NCBI GenBank assembly: GCA_947501695.1
Contig: CANMWO010000001.1
Span: forward strand, 868,001 to 932,000
DNA length: 64,000 bases
Source: an uncultured Sphingomonadaceae bacterium
GTDB lineage: Bacteria > Pseudomonadota > Alphaproteobacteria > Sphingomonadales > Sphingomonadaceae
Reading direction: 5' to 3'
A program made the translations under genes and the position numbers. The first letter of the stretch is position 1; each line of letters starts with the position of its first letter. The notes below the pieces were generated by a model. It was not told the origin of the DNA. It did no database searches and worked only from the letters and a program-made list of their open reading frames with translations. This document shows positions 10,402 through 21,564 of this stretch, one piece after another.

Positions 10402-11031
10402 TTAGGCCCGATGAGCCGGTTGAGCATCTGGAGCACGGCCATAAATAGGCGAAACGTCCAAAAATTTCTCATCGCTGGTTAACAGCGCAGATTGGGTGGC
10501 GTCTGGTAAGATACTAGAATATGAAACGCCGGTAGTTAAATCGGCTAGAGGTTTCGCTGCGGAGCCTGCAAAATAATTCGCTTTCGCATGATGTAATGCG
10601 GCCTGTGGAGAGAGCGAAAGGAGATCATCCAGAGCGCTGCCGTCGGCGGCAAAATTTTGCACAAAATATTCGCCATGTCCGCCGACCATAACAACAAAAA
10701 CTGGGGAAACGTCTTTCATATCAGCTAAAGCCTGCGCAGCCACGAGATGTAGACATTGATATCCGGATATTTCAGCATGCCAAGCCATCGCTAGGGCTTT
10801 TGCGGCAGACAGGCCGATGCGAACGCCGGTAAAGCTGCCAGGCCCGCAATTCACCAAGATCTTATCTGCCCGCCCTTTGTCGGGCATTTTCGCTATCATC
10901 GGTACCAGCTTCTCAGCATGGCCACGGCCAATTTCCTCATAGGCACTTGCGATGGATTTTCCGCTGTCGAAAAGTGCCACTGAACAGGCTGTCGTTGCAG
11001 TATCGATTGCGAGAGTACGGTTGCCCATCAA
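10402..11031 (-). CDS. tsaB: tRNA t6A biosynthesis protein TsaB
   Basis: LAIDTATTACSVAL, GPGSFTGVRIGLSAAKALA. Confidence 0.95.
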   Translation of the reverse strand: MMGNRTLAIDTATTACSVALFDSGKSIASAYEEIGRGHAEKLVPMIAKMPDKGRADKILVNCGPGSFTGVRIGLSAAKALAMAWHAEISGYQCLHLVAAQALADMKDVSPVFVVMVGGHGEYFVQNFAADGSALDDLLSLSPQAALHHAKANYFAGSAAKPLADLTTGVSYSSILPDATQSALLTSDEKFLDVSPIYGRAPDAQPAHRA

Positions 11032-11045
11032 TCTGGCGCTAACCG

Positions 11046-11639
11046 TCAGACGATCGCATTGAATTTGTCGAAATCAGGGCGCGGGCTGCGGTCAAAAATC
11101 GTCGACGGATCGCCATAACCAAGAGTAGAGATGAAGTTTGATTTCACACTAGGCTGATCGCTGAAAAAGACTTTGTCGACAGCGGCATTGTCAAATCCTG
11201 ACATCGGACCGGTGTCGAGGCCTAGAGCGCGAGCGGCCAGAATGAAATAACCTCCTTGTAGTGAACTATTGCGCATCGCATGAACTTTGCGGCCGTCAGC
11301 ATCCGCGGCAAACCAGCTTTTTGCATCGTCATGGGGAAATAGTTCGGGCAGATGTTCGTGAAAATCCTGATCCATTCCAATGACGACAGAGGCTGGTGCT
11401 TTTAGAATTTTGTCCTTGTTGCCGGGGCTTGAACAGTCAGCAAGGCGTTGTTTTGCATCGTCACTGTGGCACCAGACCATCCGAGCGGGCAGCATATTAG
11501 CGCTGGTTGGCCCCATTTTCATGAGGTCCCAAATGGCGTGAAGCTGTTCTGCAGTGACGGGCTTGTCATGATAGCCGTTATAAGTGCGCGCTGTTCGGAA
11601 AAGTTGATCCAGTGCAGCATCATCAAGTGGCTGATTCAT
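11046..11639 (-). CDS. Malonic semialdehyde reductase RutE-like nitroreductase family protein
   Basis: FRTARTYNGYHDKPVTAEQLHAIWDLMKMGPTSANMLPAR... Confidence 0.88.
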   Translation of the reverse strand: MNQPLDDAALDQLFRTARTYNGYHDKPVTAEQLHAIWDLMKMGPTSANMLPARMVWCHSDDAKQRLADCSSPGNKDKILKAPASVVIGMDQDFHEHLPELFPHDDAKSWFAADADGRKVHAMRNSSLQGGYFILAARALGLDTGPMSGFDNAAVDKVFFSDQPSVKSNFISTLGYGDPSTIFDRSPRPDFDKFNAIV

Positions 11640-11675
11640 AAGGTCCCCGTTTATTTGTTTTGGCTTTTAGCTTGA

Positions 11676-12248
11676 TTATGCGGCTCTAACTTCAACCACT
11701 TCCGGTACATAATGTTTAAGCAACGATTCAATGCCTTGCTTCAATGTTGCAGAAGATGATGGACATCCAGCACAGGCGCCTTGCATTTTAAGAAACACAA
11801 CACCCTGATTGAAACCGCGATAAACGATATCGCCGCCATCATTGGCGACAGCAGGGCGAACGCGCGTTTCAATCAATTCCTTGATCTGTGCAACAATATC
11901 AGCATCTTCTGGATCATCATTCACTTCTTCTTCGGGCGGAATATGGATTTCTCCAGCTGATCCGGGCTTGAATAACGGCAGGTCGGCAGAGAAATGATCG
12001 AGCAATATACTCAGTACCTGGGGTTTAACATCGGTCCACTCCGATCCAGGGCCAGCAGTAACAGAAACAAAGTCCGAACCGAAAAAGACTCCGGTCACGT
12101 CTCCCAGCGTAAATAGTGCCTCGGCAAGGGGAGAAATATCGGCATCTTCCGGTGACGCAAAATCTCTGGTCCCGTCAGTCATAACGGTTTGGCCCATTAA
12201 GAATTTGAGCGTAGACGGGTTCGGGGTTTTCTCGGTTTCTATCAACAT
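11676..12248 (-). CDS. NifU/Nfu family Fe-S biogenesis protein
   Basis: MLIETEKTPNPSTLKFLMGQTV N-terminal Nfu domain and CAGCPSSSATLKQGIE motif; start refined from 12494. Confidence 0.93.
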   Translation of the reverse strand: MLIETEKTPNPSTLKFLMGQTVMTDGTRDFASPEDADISPLAEALFTLGDVTGVFFGSDFVSVTAGPGSEWTDVKPQVLSILLDHFSADLPLFKPGSAGEIHIPPEEEVNDDPEDADIVAQIKELIETRVRPAVANDGGDIVYRGFNQGVVFLKMQGACAGCPSSSATLKQGIESLLKHYVPEVVEVRAA

Positions 12249-12398
12249 AATTGATATGTGGGAGCATTTGTCCGGGCTATCAAGGTTAAATTGCCTCGCA
12301 GCCATGGAAACATGCAGCCTTATTGATAAGTTTTTTGCATGGCTCTCACCGGCTTTATTCACTGGCCAGTAAGATAGGCCCTGCTTATAACTCGTCAC

Positions 12399-15314
12399 AT
12401 GAACAAACATACCCGCGCATTTGGCCGCATTTTTACAACATTCACTCTTTTTGCTGCATTGGCGATCCCATCTCAAGTCGCGGTGCAGGCCCAAGAAGCA
12501 AAGGCAGAGGTTAGTGCCGAAAAGCCTTGGCTGTACAAGGGCAGTGATGTTCCCATTGACAAGAGCTGGACCTTTGGGATGCTCGACAATGGGTTGCGCT
12601 ATGCCGTGAAAAACAACGGTGTCCCGCCAGGGCAGGTGTCCATTCGAGTCCGGTTAGATGTTGGTTCCTTGATGGAGGAGGATCATGAGCAGGGTTTTGC
12701 TCATTTCATGGAGCATTTGTCATTCCGTGGTTCAACCTATGTACCCGACGGAGAAGCGAAGCGTGTTTGGCAGCGTTTGGGCGCCACTTTTGGTAGCGAT
12801 AGCAATGCCGAAACGACTCCTACACAAACCGTTTACAAGCTTGATCTGCCCAATGCTAATCCCACCAGTCTAGATGAAAGCATCAAGATTATTTCAGGTA
12901 TGATCAGCGCGCCAGGTCTCAATACCATATCGGTTAATTCTGAACGTCCGGTTGTTTTGGCAGAATTGCAAGAAAGGCAGGGGCCTCAGACCAAAGTCCA
13001 GGACGCCACGCGAGAGCTATTTTTTGCTGGTCAGCGGCTCGCGAGTAGGGCGCCGATTGGCACGCCCGAAGCGCTGGCAGCGGCAACTCCGCAGATGCTG
13101 CAGTTATTTCATCAGCGTTGGTATCGGCCTGAAAATACGGTGATTGTCATTGCCGGTGACGGAGAGCCAGCTGAATTTGAAGCGCTGATCAAAAAGCATT
13201 TCTCCAAGTGGAAAGGCGCCGGAGAAGCTGGCGTTGCGCCGGATTTCGGTGACCCTACCGACAGCGGCGATAGCAGCCGGTTGGTTATCGAACCCACGTT
13301 GCCTCGCTATATTTCGATGCTTGTGGTTCGGCCTTGGGAACAAGTTGACGATACTATTGCTTATAATCAGCAGCTGTTGATTGACCTGTTAGCTCTTCAA
13401 ATGATCAACCGCAGGTTAGAATCGCGGGCAAGGGGAGGGGGAAGCTATCTTCAAGCTAGCGTTAATCAAGAGGATGTCAGCCGATCGGTTGATGGAACGT
13501 TTATAAACATAGTTCCGCTGGGCGAAGATTGGGCCGCTGCTCTTAAAGATGTGCGCGGCGTAATTGCGGACGCCACAACACAGGCGCCGTCGGAAGAGGA
13601 TATTGCCAGAGAAATAGCTGAATTTGACGCGGCTCTAGCAATAGGGACTGAAGGCTATGCAACAGAAGCGGCAAGGAAGCAGGCCGACGATATCGTCAAT
13701 GCAGTGGATATTCGTGAAACCGTCGCCACACCACAAACCGCGCTGGATGTCTTCCGAGCAATGCGTAATCTCTACACACCCGAGCGTTTGCTGGAATCTA
13801 CACAAAAACTATTCGATGGAACGGCAACACGGGCATTATTGACCTCACCAACCGTCGTGGATGATGGTAAAGCCAAGATTGCTGCCGCGTTGAGTGAAGA
13901 AGTTGTTGCAGATAGCAACGCGCGCGTGAAGCAAGCCAATCTCGGTTTCGATGCCCTGCCGCGGATCGGTCGCGCTGGCAAAGTAAAATCGACCGAAAAA
14001 ATTTCCCGGTTTGATATTGAGAAACTCATTCTTTCCAATGGCGTGCGCGTATTGCTGTTCCCCAATAAGGCGGAACGGAACAAAATAATGGTCAATGCCC
14101 GTTTCGGCAGAGGCTATAGCGGCCTTGATGCCAGCGAAGAGAACTTAGCTTGGACCGGTGGGATGGCTTTAATGGCGAGCGGCATCGGTAAGCTCGGGCA
14201 AGAAGAGCTGGACAAGATCACGACTGGACGGCGTATTGGTCTTGGCTTCGAAATTGATGATGATGCTTATGAAATCAAGGCAGATACCAGAGCGGCCGAC
14301 CTGAAAGACCAACTTCATTTGATAGCAGCCAAGCTGCAACGCCCTCGCTGGGACGAAGCTCCCGTCATTCGCGGACGGGCAGCATCATTGATCGGCTATG
14401 ATAGCTTCGCCGCCTCTCCCCAAGCCGTATTACAGCGGGATCTGGAGTGGCTGGTTCGGGGTAAGGACCCTCGTTGGAAAACGCCAAATAAGGACGATTT
14501 TAATGCCTTAACGCCTAAGGATTTTAAGAAATTCTGGAAACCGATATTGGCAAGCGGGCCCGTTGAGTTGATGCTTTTCGGTGATTTTGACCGTGATGAG
14601 GCCGTTGAAGCAATATTGAAAACTTTCGGCGCGCTTAAAAGGCGAAAACTTGATAAAATGCCCGATGATGTGACGTCGCCTATGTTCCCGAAGTCTAAGG
14701 CCGCACCCGAAATACTGGTGCATAAGGGAGATGCCGAGCGAGCTGCTGCATTGATTGCATGGCCGACTGGTGGCGGACTGGATAATATTAGAGAAAGCAG
14801 AAGGCTGGAGGTCCTGGTATCCATTTTTAATGATCGGATGTTTGAGATATTGCGGTCGCAGGAAGGCGCAAGCTATAGCCCTCAAGTGATAAATAGCTGG
14901 CCCGTGGCGTTTCAATCTGGTGGCTATATTAGTGCATCCAGCCAGCTGACACCAAGCAATGTTGACAGGTTTTACGGTGTGGCAGAGTTGATTGCGAAGG
15001 ATTTACGGGAAAACCCGGTGAGTCCAGATGAATTGAAGAGAATCGTCGAGCCACTTCGGCAGCTTATTTCGCGTGCTAGCAGCGGAAACAGCTTCTGGAT
15101 GAGTCAATTGGAAGGCGCGAGCTATAATCCCAAGAAGTTTACGGTTCTAAGAACACTATTGAGTGATTATACTGTGATTACGCCTGCAGAGGTTCAGCAA
15201 CTCGCGCAAAAATATCTAAAAGATTCGACGGAGTGGAAGTTGTTGGTTTTGCCAGAAGGTAATAAAAAAGCCGCAATCAAAAATGACCCGGCTTCTCCAG
15301 TTAATTCGCGATAA
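12399..15314 (+). CDS. M16 family metallopeptidase (pitrilysin-like)
   Basis: Signal peptide, HFMEHLSFRGS (HxxEH) zinc motif, two M16 halves. Confidence 0.93.
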   Translation: MNKHTRAFGRIFTTFTLFAALAIPSQVAVQAQEAKAEVSAEKPWLYKGSDVPIDKSWTFGMLDNGLRYAVKNNGVPPGQVSIRVRLDVGSLMEEDHEQGFAHFMEHLSFRGSTYVPDGEAKRVWQRLGATFGSDSNAETTPTQTVYKLDLPNANPTSLDESIKIISGMISAPGLNTISVNSERPVVLAELQERQGPQTKVQDATRELFFAGQRLASRAPIGTPEALAAATPQMLQLFHQRWYRPENTVIVIAGDGEPAEFEALIKKHFSKWKGAGEAGVAPDFGDPTDSGDSSRLVIEPTLPRYISMLVVRPWEQVDDTIAYNQQLLIDLLALQMINRRLESRARGGGSYLQASVNQEDVSRSVDGTFINIVPLGEDWAAALKDVRGVIADATTQAPSEEDIAREIAEFDAALAIGTEGYATEAARKQADDIVNAVDIRETVATPQTALDVFRAMRNLYTPERLLESTQKLFDGTATRALLTSPTVVDDGKAKIAAALSEEVVADSNARVKQANLGFDALPRIGRAGKVKSTEKISRFDIEKLILSNGVRVLLFPNKAERNKIMVNARFGRGYSGLDASEENLAWTGGMALMASGIGKLGQEELDKITTGRRIGLGFEIDDDAYEIKADTRAADLKDQLHLIAAKLQRPRWDEAPVIRGRAASLIGYDSFAASPQAVLQRDLEWLVRGKDPRWKTPNKDDFNALTPKDFKKFWKPILASGPVELMLFGDFDRDEAVEAILKTFGALKRRKLDKMPDDVTSPMFPKSKAAPEILVHKGDAERAAALIAWPTGGGLDNIRESRRLEVLVSIFNDRMFEILRSQEGASYSPQVINSWPVAFQSGGYISASSQLTPSNVDRFYGVAELIAKDLRENPVSPDELKRIVEPLRQLISRASSGNSFWMSQLEGASYNPKKFTVLRTLLSDYTVITPAEVQQLAQKYLKDSTEWKLLVLPEGNKKAAIKNDPASPVNSR

Positions 15315-15321
15315 ACCAGAT

Positions 15322-15960
15322 TTAGATTGCGTCCACGATCGCCAGCAGCTGATCGTTAGTCGGACGCTTCTTAAAGTCGCCTGATATCGATTTGGCGATG
15401 ATTTTTCCATCTTTGCCAATGACAATTACGGAAGCATAGGGAACACCAACGGCTTTCCCTTCGGTATATTGTGGATCGCGGATATCGAACGCATCGATAG
15501 CGGCAGAGTTTCCATCAGACAGCATGGTATATTCAAGCATCTGATTCTTCGAAAAACGATCCTGACTTTCTACGCTGTCATAGCTCACACCATATAGATT
15601 ATAGCCTCGCTCTTTGAGGTCGCTCACAACCGCGTTGACGCCTTTCAACTGTGTTTGGCAGAACGGGCACCATTCGACTGACCGCGTGAAGATCAACACA
15701 GCGGGACCATCTTCCAAAATAGTCGCTAGCGTTTTATCACCCACATCAGTTTGGAAATTTGCGGTCAGCGGCGCCATGGTTCCCACAGCTAGACCAGCGT
15801 CTATCGTCGGTATCTCGGCAACTTCTTCTGTCGCTACCGGTTCCGCAGCTTCACTTATCTCGTTGTCGTCCGCTGGCGGTGACGCGGTTTCAGAGCAGGC
15901 TGCAAATATAAGGGCTGGGGCTAAGGCAAATAGTGAGGCGATCCGTTTCAAATTAAGCAC
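15322..15960 (-). CDS. Peroxiredoxin-like AhpC/TSA family lipoprotein/secreted protein
   Basis: Signal/lipobox-like N-terminus; SVEWCPFCQTQLKGV redox motif. Confidence 0.85.
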   Translation of the reverse strand: MLNLKRIASLFALAPALIFAACSETASPPADDNEISEAAEPVATEEVAEIPTIDAGLAVGTMAPLTANFQTDVGDKTLATILEDGPAVLIFTRSVEWCPFCQTQLKGVNAVVSDLKERGYNLYGVSYDSVESQDRFSKNQMLEYTMLSDGNSAAIDAFDIRDPQYTEGKAVGVPYASVIVIGKDGKIIAKSISGDFKKRPTNDQLLAIVDAI

Positions 15961-16016
15961 TCCTGATAAGTTGTCTGGGGTATTCGATCGGCAATGCTGA
16001 AAGGTTACATATAATA

Positions 16017-16433
16017 TTATTTCTGTGGTGGAAAGCGATCAAAGCCTGGCATTTCGTGGGCAACCCGTTCCCAGCCGATCTGTTCAGCTAGCTGGATGTT
16101 CATTTCCGGAATATAAGCGTCAGGCGTATCCAGTGTAGCGGTTTGAACATCGACCATTCCAGGCAGAATATTCGCATTTTTATAAGCTATTCCGGTCCCG
16201 CAGTTGGCGCAGAACAGGCGTTCTGCACCGCCCTGACCTTGAACTGTTTTAAGTTCGCCGTTGCTTATAGAAAACTCATCTTGACCCAGCATGATCCAGG
16301 CGACGGAGGCTGCGCCACTGCTTTTTTGGCAGTCACGACAATGGCAGATAGATTGATTGACTGGTTCGCCCGAAATTTCAAAGCGCACTGATCCGCAATA
16401 ACATCCACCTTCAGCCATTTCATCCTCCATCAC
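16017..16433 (-). CDS. GFA (glutathione-dependent formaldehyde-activating-like) family protein
   Basis: GGCYCGSVRFEISG, CHCRDCQKSSG, FCANCGTGIAY. Confidence 0.9.
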   Translation of the reverse strand: MMEDEMAEGGCYCGSVRFEISGEPVNQSICHCRDCQKSSGAASVAWIMLGQDEFSISNGELKTVQGQGGAERLFCANCGTGIAYKNANILPGMVDVQTATLDTPDAYIPEMNIQLAEQIGWERVAHEMPGFDRFPPQK

Positions 16434-16451
16434 ATTGAAATATGGGCTTTG

Positions 16452-17753
16452 TTATAGCACATATTTCGATAAATCTGTGTCTTTGGCAACATCAGAAAGC
16501 TGATTGTCGACATAGGTGCCGTCAACTATAATAGTTTCACCCTTGCGATCCTCAGCATCAAAGCTGATATCTTCAAGTAGTTTTTCCATCACTGTCTGCA
16601 ATCGCCGTGCACCGATATTTTCGACGGTTTCATTCACGTTAGCGGCTATTTGCGCCAGCTTTTCAATCGCATCCTGTGTGATTTCGATCGTGACTTCTTC
16701 CGTACCCAATAGCGCAATATATTGCTTGGGGAGATTGGCTTTCGTCTCGGTTAGAATCCGTACGAAATCCTTTTCCGTTAACGCACGCAGCTCGACACGG
16801 ATTGGCAGCCGGCCTTGCAGCTCCGGTAGCATATCGCTGGGTTTGGAGATTGAGAAGGCTCCGGATGCGATGAATAATATATGGTCGGTCTTCATCGGAC
16901 CATATTTCGTGGCAACGGTTGTACCTTCGATCAGCGGCAATAGATCGCGTTGCACGCCTTCACGGCTAACCGATCCGCCACGCACATCACTAACTGCAAT
17001 TTTGTCAATCTCATCCAGAAAGACAATGCCGTTGGACTCGGCATCAGTGATAGCGGCCCGGGCGATATCGTCATCATCGAGACGCTTGTCCGACTCTTCC
17101 TCGATCAATTTATCCCATGCATCCGCTACCCGCATTTTCCGCCGTTTCATGGCGTTTTGACCAAATGCCTTGCCCATCATGTCTGACAAATTGATCATGC
17201 CGACTTGACCAGACATGCCGGGAATATCCATGGGTGCGCTAGGCGTATCCTCAACTTCGATTTCGATTTCGGTGTCGTTCATATGATCATCGACAACCCG
17301 CTGACGGAAACTTTCCCGTGTCGCTTCACTGGCATTTTCACCGCATAGCACGTCGAGTAGGCGCTTCATCGCCGCATCCGTAGCAGCATCGCTGACTGCT
17401 GACCGGCGGCGTTCACGTTCAAGGCGAACGGCCTCTTCAGCAAGATCGCGAGCAATTTGCTCCACGTCCCGTCCGACATAGCCGACTTCGGTAAATTTAG
17501 TTGCTTCGATCTTGATAAAGGGAGCATCTGCCAGTTTGGCGAGGCGACGCGATATTTCTGTTTTACCGCAACCGGTCGGCCCTATCATCAGGATATTTTT
17601 TGGTGTCACTTCTTCACGCAATTCAGCGGGAAGCTTCTGGCGTCGCCAGCGATTGCGCAAAGCGACAGCTACGGCGCGTTTGGCGTCATTCTGACCTACA
17701 ATATGTTCGTCCAGTGCCTTAACAATGGCCTTGGGAGTAAGATTATCTAGCAT
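16452..17753 (-). CDS. hslU: ATP-dependent protease ATPase subunit HslU
   Basis: [62 protein letters not shown]-type sequence. Confidence 0.97.
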   Translation of the reverse strand: MLDNLTPKAIVKALDEHIVGQNDAKRAVAVALRNRWRRQKLPAELREEVTPKNILMIGPTGCGKTEISRRLAKLADAPFIKIEATKFTEVGYVGRDVEQIARDLAEEAVRLERERRRSAVSDAATDAAMKRLLDVLCGENASEATRESFRQRVVDDHMNDTEIEIEVEDTPSAPMDIPGMSGQVGMINLSDMMGKAFGQNAMKRRKMRVADAWDKLIEEESDKRLDDDDIARAAITDAESNGIVFLDEIDKIAVSDVRGGSVSREGVQRDLLPLIEGTTVATKYGPMKTDHILFIASGAFSISKPSDMLPELQGRLPIRVELRALTEKDFVRILTETKANLPKQYIALLGTEEVTIEITQDAIEKLAQIAANVNETVENIGARRLQTVMEKLLEDISFDAEDRKGETIIVDGTYVDNQLSDVAKDTDLSKYVL

Positions 17754-17820
17754 GTTTAACCTTTAATGGAGTCTGATTTGAATCGGTTGGAAAGTCGGGT
17801 TCCGCGCACGGTTTGCGCCA

Positions 17821-18387
17821 CTAGGTTTCGCTATCTAGTGTTTCCACCGTGACTTGGTCATTGGTATAAACACATAGCTCTGCGGCTATTGTCATCGCTT
17901 TCCGTGAGAGAGCCTCGGCATCTTTTTCATAGTCGATGAGCGCTCTAGCGGCTGAAAGTGCGAAATTACCTCCCGAACCAATGGCTGCAATGCCTTGAGT
18001 GGGCTCCAAGACGTCGCCGTTGCCCGTCAATATCAAAGTGACTTCTTTGTCAGCTACAATCATCAAGGCTTCCAGATTGCGGAGATATTTGTCTGTGCGC
18101 CAGTCTTTGGCTAACTCCACTGCAGCCCGCATGAGCTGGCCATTGTGGCGTTCCAGCTTTGCTTCGAGACGTTCAAACAGGGTGAAAGCATCGGCGGTGG
18201 CACCTGCAAATCCGCCGATCACGGATCCGTCATGCAATTGCCGAACCTTCCGCGCATTGGGTTTCATGACCGTCTGACCCATGGAAACTTGTCCATCGCC
18301 GATCACGATAACCTTGCCATTTTTGCGAACGGATAGGATTGTAGTGCCATGCCATTGTTGCATGCCATGCTGCTGATTTTCTGTCAT
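17821..18387 (-). CDS. hslV: ATP-dependent protease subunit HslV
   Basis: [48 protein letters not shown]. Confidence 0.97.
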   Translation of the reverse strand: MTENQQHGMQQWHGTTILSVRKNGKVIVIGDGQVSMGQTVMKPNARKVRQLHDGSVIGGFAGATADAFTLFERLEAKLERHNGQLMRAAVELAKDWRTDKYLRNLEALMIVADKEVTLILTGNGDVLEPTQGIAAIGSGGNFALSAARALIDYEKDAEALSRKAMTIAAELCVYTNDQVTVETLDSET

Positions 18388-18476
18388 AAACCGGATATGG
18401 GAAATCTGGTTACCAAGTGCAACCGCTCTATGCCGCTTTATGGTCTTGACGCCATTTCATTCCGATATGCAGACAA

Positions 18477-18506
18477 AAAAATGGCGACCAAAAGGCCGCC
18501 ATTTTA
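18477..18506 (-). terminator. Rho-independent terminator-like hairpin downstream of 18527-18775
   Basis: AAAATGGCG...CGCCATTTT inverted repeat. Confidence 0.6.
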
Positions 18507-18526
18507 AATTAGCTTAGCGCCTGAAT

Positions 18527-18775
18527 TCAGGGGCTTGTTGGATCGTCGTCGCTTCCGTCAGCAGCGATGACAATGCCACCGATTACTGCAGCAGCAGCGA
18601 GAACAGCAATGATGATGCCCGATCCGCCAGCAAGTTTTTCTTCTTTGTCTGCAGATGCGTCAGCACGAACAGCTTCAGAAACTTTAGAAACTGGCTGTGC
18701 AGCCTGTGCGAACACAGGTGTAGCAACCAAAGCGGAGGCTGCTACTGCAGCCATACCAATTTTACCGAAACGCAT
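18527..18775 (-). CDS. Small secreted/membrane protein of unknown function
   Basis: Signal peptide (MRFGKIGMAAVAASALVATPVFAQA), glycine-rich hydrophobic segment, acidic tail DGSDDDPTSP. Confidence 0.7.
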   Translation of the reverse strand: MRFGKIGMAAVAASALVATPVFAQAAQPVSKVSEAVRADASADKEEKLAGGSGIIIAVLAAAAVIGGIVIAADGSDDDPTSP

Positions 18776-19038
18776 ATTTTGCTCCTTCAGGGTTTTCGCA
18801 TTTCACTCAATACGGAAAGTCCAGTGCCATAACAATTGTTTGAAATCAACAACATTTAGGCGTGTGGTGCCGATTGTTGAGCATTGTTGCAAAGATCACA
18901 CAATCCCGTTTTCGATCCATTTCGGACTAATATCCGGTATCGTTTAGCAGCTGGAATAACTGTGCCATCTTATAACAATATAATCCCGACGTAAGTTTAG
19001 CGTAGATTTTATAACTAACAATTTGTTAACGTTTTTTC

Positions 19039-19257
19039 ATGAAACAAAAACGAACTAGAAATCTCGTACTGCACAATGAGGGTGCCAAGCATCCTTTTCG
19101 GGTCTCTTTGCCTTTGGAAGTTCTTAAAGTTGTTCAAGACGACGTTATCGCGGTGGAAGCTGTGGCGCCGCCCAAAAAATGGTTGAACGAAGATGCAAGC
19201 TTGTTCGTACTGAGCTTTTCAGCCTTTTTCACGGCATTTTATCTGTTCATATTCTAA
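19039..19257 (+). CDS. Small hypothetical protein with C-terminal hydrophobic segment
   Basis: 72-aa ORF with a basic N-terminus and a C-terminal transmembrane-like segment. Confidence 0.5.
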   Translation: MKQKRTRNLVLHNEGAKHPFRVSLPLEVLKVVQDDVIAVEAVAPPKKWLNEDASLFVLSFSAFFTAFYLFIF

Positions 19258-19275
19258 AGAATATTGCGACCTAGT

Positions 19276-20562
19276 TTAATCGCAAGCGAGATGAAGCTGC
19301 CAACCCAGCCATGAAGCTACCAAACACATGGCGGCGACAAGTAGCAATTGCTCTGTCGTCGATACACCGAGCATGCTTAACCCCAATGCCGCCAGAGCCC
19401 CGAGTACCATGCACCCGGAATTGACCACGTTGTTGGCAGCAATGGTTCGCGCTGTTTCGCTAATATCCACGGTCGTGGTGAGAAAGGCATAAAGCGGGAC
19501 AACGAACATGCCGCCAAAAACTGAAACACCGGCCAATGTCCCTAAAAGCGCCCAAGCACCGTCATGCTGCATGAAGGTTTGGAACGTATAGAGCTCGCCG
19601 TTCGGTAGGCCTTCCCAACCGCGCGCTATGAAAAATAGGATCAATACGAATACACCCATCGCTATGACACTGATCGGCGCATAGCGAGCAGATACCTGGC
19701 TTTTTAGAAGACGATTTATCAGGATTGATCCGATCGCAATGCCGATGGAAAAGACGCCGAGGAAGAGACTGGCTACAGCAGGCGTTGCTGTTAGCACGTT
19801 CTCGACCAGCGGCGGAAATTGGATGATCAGCACCGAACCGATGGTCCAGAAAAAGCTGATGGCCACAATGGCGAGGAACAATCGTCTAATGTGAAGTGTT
19901 GCAGAGATTAGCTTTATTGATGAGCGAATAAAGTTGAAATCAATTTTTTCGACTTCTTTCTGAGGTGGTGCGCTTGGAAGAAACTGCGCGCCGACGCGTC
20001 CGACCAAAGCTACAAAAAATACCGAAATAACAGCTATCTCTACGCCATTTCCGTTTCTATCGATGATGATGCCGCCCAATATCGTTCCTGCCAATATCGC
20101 GATGTAGGTGCCGGCCTCTACCAACCCAGTCCCGGCAAGAACTTCATCCTTTTCAAGATGCTGTGGTAAAATGGCATATTTTATCGGACCAAAGAACGTT
20201 GATTGTAAGCCAAGCAGAAATAGCGCTGTGAGCATGATCGGAATGGATTGAAACCAAAGTCCGATCCCGCCGATGATAGCTATCGCTATCTCCAACGTTT
20301 TTACGAGCCTTGTTATTCTTGCCTTGTCATAGTTGTCTGCCAGCTGTCCTGCGAGTGATGAAAACAGAAAAAACGGTAGAATGAAAATCCCTGATGCCAG
20401 AGCGTTAAACTGAAAATCCTGTGCTGGATCCTTATAAATTCCATAGGTTACCAATATCACCATCGAGAATTTGAACAGATTGTCGTTAAAAGCGCCAAGC
20501 AGTTGAGTGATAAAAAGTGGCCAAAAACGACGTTTGGCCAATAGACGAAGAGCTGATGACAT
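19276..20562 (-). CDS. MFS transporter (LplT-like)
   Basis: FWPLFITQLLGAFNDNLFKFSMVILV; about 12 hydrophobic segments; start refined to MSSALRLLAKRR. Confidence 0.88.
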   Translation of the reverse strand: MSSALRLLAKRRFWPLFITQLLGAFNDNLFKFSMVILVTYGIYKDPAQDFQFNALASGIFILPFFLFSSLAGQLADNYDKARITRLVKTLEIAIAIIGGIGLWFQSIPIMLTALFLLGLQSTFFGPIKYAILPQHLEKDEVLAGTGLVEAGTYIAILAGTILGGIIIDRNGNGVEIAVISVFFVALVGRVGAQFLPSAPPQKEVEKIDFNFIRSSIKLISATLHIRRLFLAIVAISFFWTIGSVLIIQFPPLVENVLTATPAVASLFLGVFSIGIAIGSILINRLLKSQVSARYAPISVIAMGVFVLILFFIARGWEGLPNGELYTFQTFMQHDGAWALLGTLAGVSVFGGMFVVPLYAFLTTTVDISETARTIAANNVVNSGCMVLGALAALGLSMLGVSTTEQLLLVAAMCLVASWLGWQLHLACD

Positions 20563-20721
20563 GTTGGGGTTTTCCTGTTGTTGAACGCTGTCAGACAGGG
20601 GATGAATTCCGTCCACACCCTAGCGATGTTAATCGATTGCGCAAGGCGCTGAATCTTCAAAAGTTTCATCATTAGTGGCAGGATAACAAGGATAGGATTT
20701 AACTTTTTGCGAAATCTCGTT

Positions 20722-21288
20722 ATGGCTGCGGATAATATGCTGAATCTTCCAAATATTTTGACGCTTTCGCGGATATTCACAGTACCTTTTCTGGTAGCGC
20801 TATTATGGTGGCCGGACTGGAAGCTGGGATATCTGCTGGCAACCGTGCTCTACACCTTGATGGCTATTACCGACTATTTCGATGGCTATCTTGCTCGTTC
20901 GCAAGGGACAGTCTCGAAGCTTGGTATATTTCTTGACCCGATTGCCGACAAAATTATGGTGGCGTCTGTTATTCTTATACTTTGTGCCACTGGCGACATA
21001 AAGGGCTATAGTGTTATTGCAGCTCTTATTATCTTGCTGCGAGAGATAGCGGTCTCTGGATTGCGCGAGTTTCTTGCTGGTCTCCAAGTTAGTGTGCCCG
21101 TTTCTCAGCTGGCAAAATGGAAGACAACATTCCAGCTGATTTCACTGGGCGCATTGATACTGGCTGGCGGCTTGCCACAATTTGAGTTCATCCAGATGGT
21201 TGGTATTTGGACGCTCTGGGCCGCTGCAATTTTGACGCTTATCACTGGCTGGGATTATCTTCGGGTTGGTCTCAAGCACATGGATTAG
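20722..21288 (+). CDS. pgsA: CDP-diacylglycerol--glycerol-3-phosphate 3-phosphatidyltransferase
   Basis: LNLPNILTLSRIFTVPFLVALL, DYFDGYLARSQGTVSKLGIFLDPIADKIMV (CDP-alcohol phosphatidyltransferase motif). Confidence 0.95.
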   Translation: MAADNMLNLPNILTLSRIFTVPFLVALLWWPDWKLGYLLATVLYTLMAITDYFDGYLARSQGTVSKLGIFLDPIADKIMVASVILILCATGDIKGYSVIAALIILLREIAVSGLREFLAGLQVSVPVSQLAKWKTTFQLISLGALILAGGLPQFEFIQMVGIWTLWAAAILTLITGWDYLRVGLKHMD

Positions 21289-21300
21289 GTTATCGCTACC

Positions 21301-21564
21301 ATGTCGCATCAACTTAACGTCGTTTATTTTTCTTGGGTCAAAGAACGGATTGGTCGTGATCAAGATATAATTGATTGTCCGGAAAATGCTGAAACCGTCG
21401 CCCAAATTCTTGAGTTTCTTCAAAGCAAAGATGCGGTCTATCAAGAGGTTTTTGCCGATCTGAAAAAGCTTCGTTTCGCTTTAGATCAGGATTTTGTCGG
21501 ACTGGAAACCCTTCTGGGTTCAGCAAAGGAACTAGCGATATTTCCGCCGGTCACAGGCGGATGA
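21301..21564 (+). CDS. moaD: Molybdopterin synthase small subunit MoaD
   Basis: Ubiquitin-like fold ending FPPVTGG; overlaps moaE. Confidence 0.95.
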   Translation: MSHQLNVVYFSWVKERIGRDQDIIDCPENAETVAQILEFLQSKDAVYQEVFADLKKLRFALDQDFVGLETLLGSAKELAIFPPVTGG

